This document shows, one piece after another, positions 58,334-59,275 of a stretch of DNA of 59,275 bases (positions within the stretch are counted from its first letter, which is position 1; every line of letters begins with the position of its first letter). The stretch lies in IMG/VR virus record IMGVR_UViG_3300042860_000755, positions 1 through 59,275 of that record. One strand, written 5' to 3'. The notes beneath the pieces were generated by a model, which had not been told where the DNA came from, did not search any database, and saw only the letters and a program-made list of their open reading frames with translations. A program made the position numbers and the translations under genes. Origin of the DNA: a virus.

Positions 58334-59275
58334 ATGGCAATGGAAAAAGGTTTGTACGCAGCGCCCCTTGGTCTCGAAGAGGATGTTGCCCCGCCGATTG
58401 AAATTGAAATCGAAGACCCCGAATCAGTCTCCATCGGCATTGGCGATCTTGAAATTGACATCGAGCCCGCAGAAGAAGGCCCCGATGATTTCAACGCAAA
58501 CCTTGCCGATTACATGGATGACATGGAACTCAACTCACTTGGTTCCGAGTTGATTGATGATTTTGAGAAAGACCTGCGCGACCGCAAGGAGTGGGTGCAA
58601 ACATACATCGAGGGCCTGAAGCTTCTGGGCTTGAAGTATGAGGAGAGGACTGAGCCCTGGAATGGAGCCTGCGGTGTTTTCCACCCCATGCTCACCGAGA
58701 GCGTTGTCCGCTTCCAAGCCGAAGGCATCACCGAGACATTCCCCGCCGCAGGGCCAGTCAAGACCGTGATCATCGGCAAAGAAACGCCGGAAAAGAAAGA
58801 GTCGGCGCAGCGCGTTCAGGCGGACATGAACTACCAGTTGACGGAAGTCATGTCCGAGTACCGCCCCGAGCATGAAAAGATGCTCTGGAATCTGCCAATC
58901 ACCGGGTCTGCCTTCAAGAAGGTGTACTACGACCCGAGCCTTGGCCGCCAAGTATCCGTCTTTATCCCAGCAGAGGACATTGTTGTGCCCTACGGCGCAT
59001 CAAGCATCGAGAGAGCAGAGCGGGTCACGCATGTCATGCGCAAGACCAAAAATGAACTGCTCAAGCTTCAAGAGGCTGGCTTTTACCGCGATGTCGATCT
59101 CGGTGAACCAACAGGAGAGCTTGACGACATTGAGAAGCAAAAAGCTGAAGAGCAAGGCATGTCGGCAATCCAAGATGAGCGTTTCCGAATCTTGGAGATA
59201 AACGTTGACTTGGACCTCAAGGGCTTTGAAGACAAAAACAAAAAGGGTGAGATGACGGGGATTGCCCTGCCATAT
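58334..59275 (+). CDS. Portal protein, 3'-truncated by the window edge
   Basis: 314 codons are open from the ATG at 58334 (AAGGAAAAATC upstream) to the last base. The start is acidic (EIEIEDPESVSIGIGDLEID). Then KLLGLKYEERTEPWNGACGV, FHPMLTESVVRFQAEGITET with FPAAGPVKT, and PITGSAFKKVYYDPS, RQVSVFIPAEDIVVPYGASS are typical of podovirus portals. Forms the dodecameric DNA channel at the head vertex. Position after TerL agrees. Confidence 0.85.
   Translation, partial: MAMEKGLYAAPLGLEEDVAPPIEIEIEDPESVSIGIGDLEIDIEPAEEGPDDFNANLADYMDDMELNSLGSELIDDFEKDLRDRKEWVQTYIEGLKLLGLKYEERTEPWNGACGVFHPMLTESVVRFQAEGITETFPAAGPVKTVIIGKETPEKKESAQRVQADMNYQLTEVMSEYRPEHEKMLWNLPITGSAFKKVYYDPSLGRQVSVFIPAEDIVVPYGASSIERAERVTHVMRKTKNELLKLQEAGFYRDVDLGEPTGELDDIEKQKAEEQGMSAIQDERFRILEINVDLDLKGFEDKNKKGEMTGIALPY

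Overview
The window is almost certainly DNA of a tailed bacteriophage (podovirus-like Caudoviricetes). It begins inside the major capsid gene and ends inside the portal gene. If the molecule is circular or terminally redundant, what is missing would be the rest of the portal, a possible scaffold/protease, and the N-terminus of the capsid protein. Nothing identifies the host by name. DnaA boxes of the TTATCCACA type, sigma70-like promoters and G-rich Shine-Dalgarno sites suggest a Gram-negative (proteobacterial) host. Several small proteins resemble ones I recall from uncultured aquatic phages; that is memory, not a search. No integrase, tRNA, rRNA, CRISPR array or insertion sequence was seen.

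Layout. (1) 54.8 kb to the end and, wrapping, 0-36.7 kb, rightward: packaging (TerS, LexA-like HTH, TerL), a conserved unknown, portal, capsid, a cluster of small Lys/Gly-rich virion-type proteins sharing C-terminal signatures, head-tail connectors, a 1970-aa repeat fibre, an S74-chaperone fibre, lysis genes (membrane proteins, holin-like, GH24 lysozyme), tail nozzle, and three large probable ejection proteins ending in a 3045-aa polyvalent protein. (2) 36.7-43.8 kb, leftward: about 23 small overlapping early genes, ending in (that is, promoter-proximal) SSB-like, Sak-type annealase and PD-(D/E)XK exonuclease genes. (3) 43.8-48.2 kb, rightward: RusA-like resolvase, an 800-base RNA-rich gap, small genes, and a TOPRIM/RecA-fold primase-helicase. 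(4) 48.3-54.1 kb, leftward: small genes around an SprT protease / MoxR-like AAA+ / VWA-metallopeptidase triad. (5) 54.1-54.84 kb: intergenic region with hairpins, tandem repeats and a DnaA-box cluster, a likely replication origin.

How it fits together. No DNA polymerase is visible, but a helicase-primase, SSB-like protein, annealase, exonuclease and resolvase are. With DnaA boxes, this suggests host-initiated replication using the host polymerase, plus phage recombination functions. The most unusual genome-wide signal is the palindrome GTTTAAAC: I count 29 exact copies (about one expected for an 8-mer in 59 kb), in several reading frames and in intergenic DNA, often at promoters, stops and ribosome-binding leaders.
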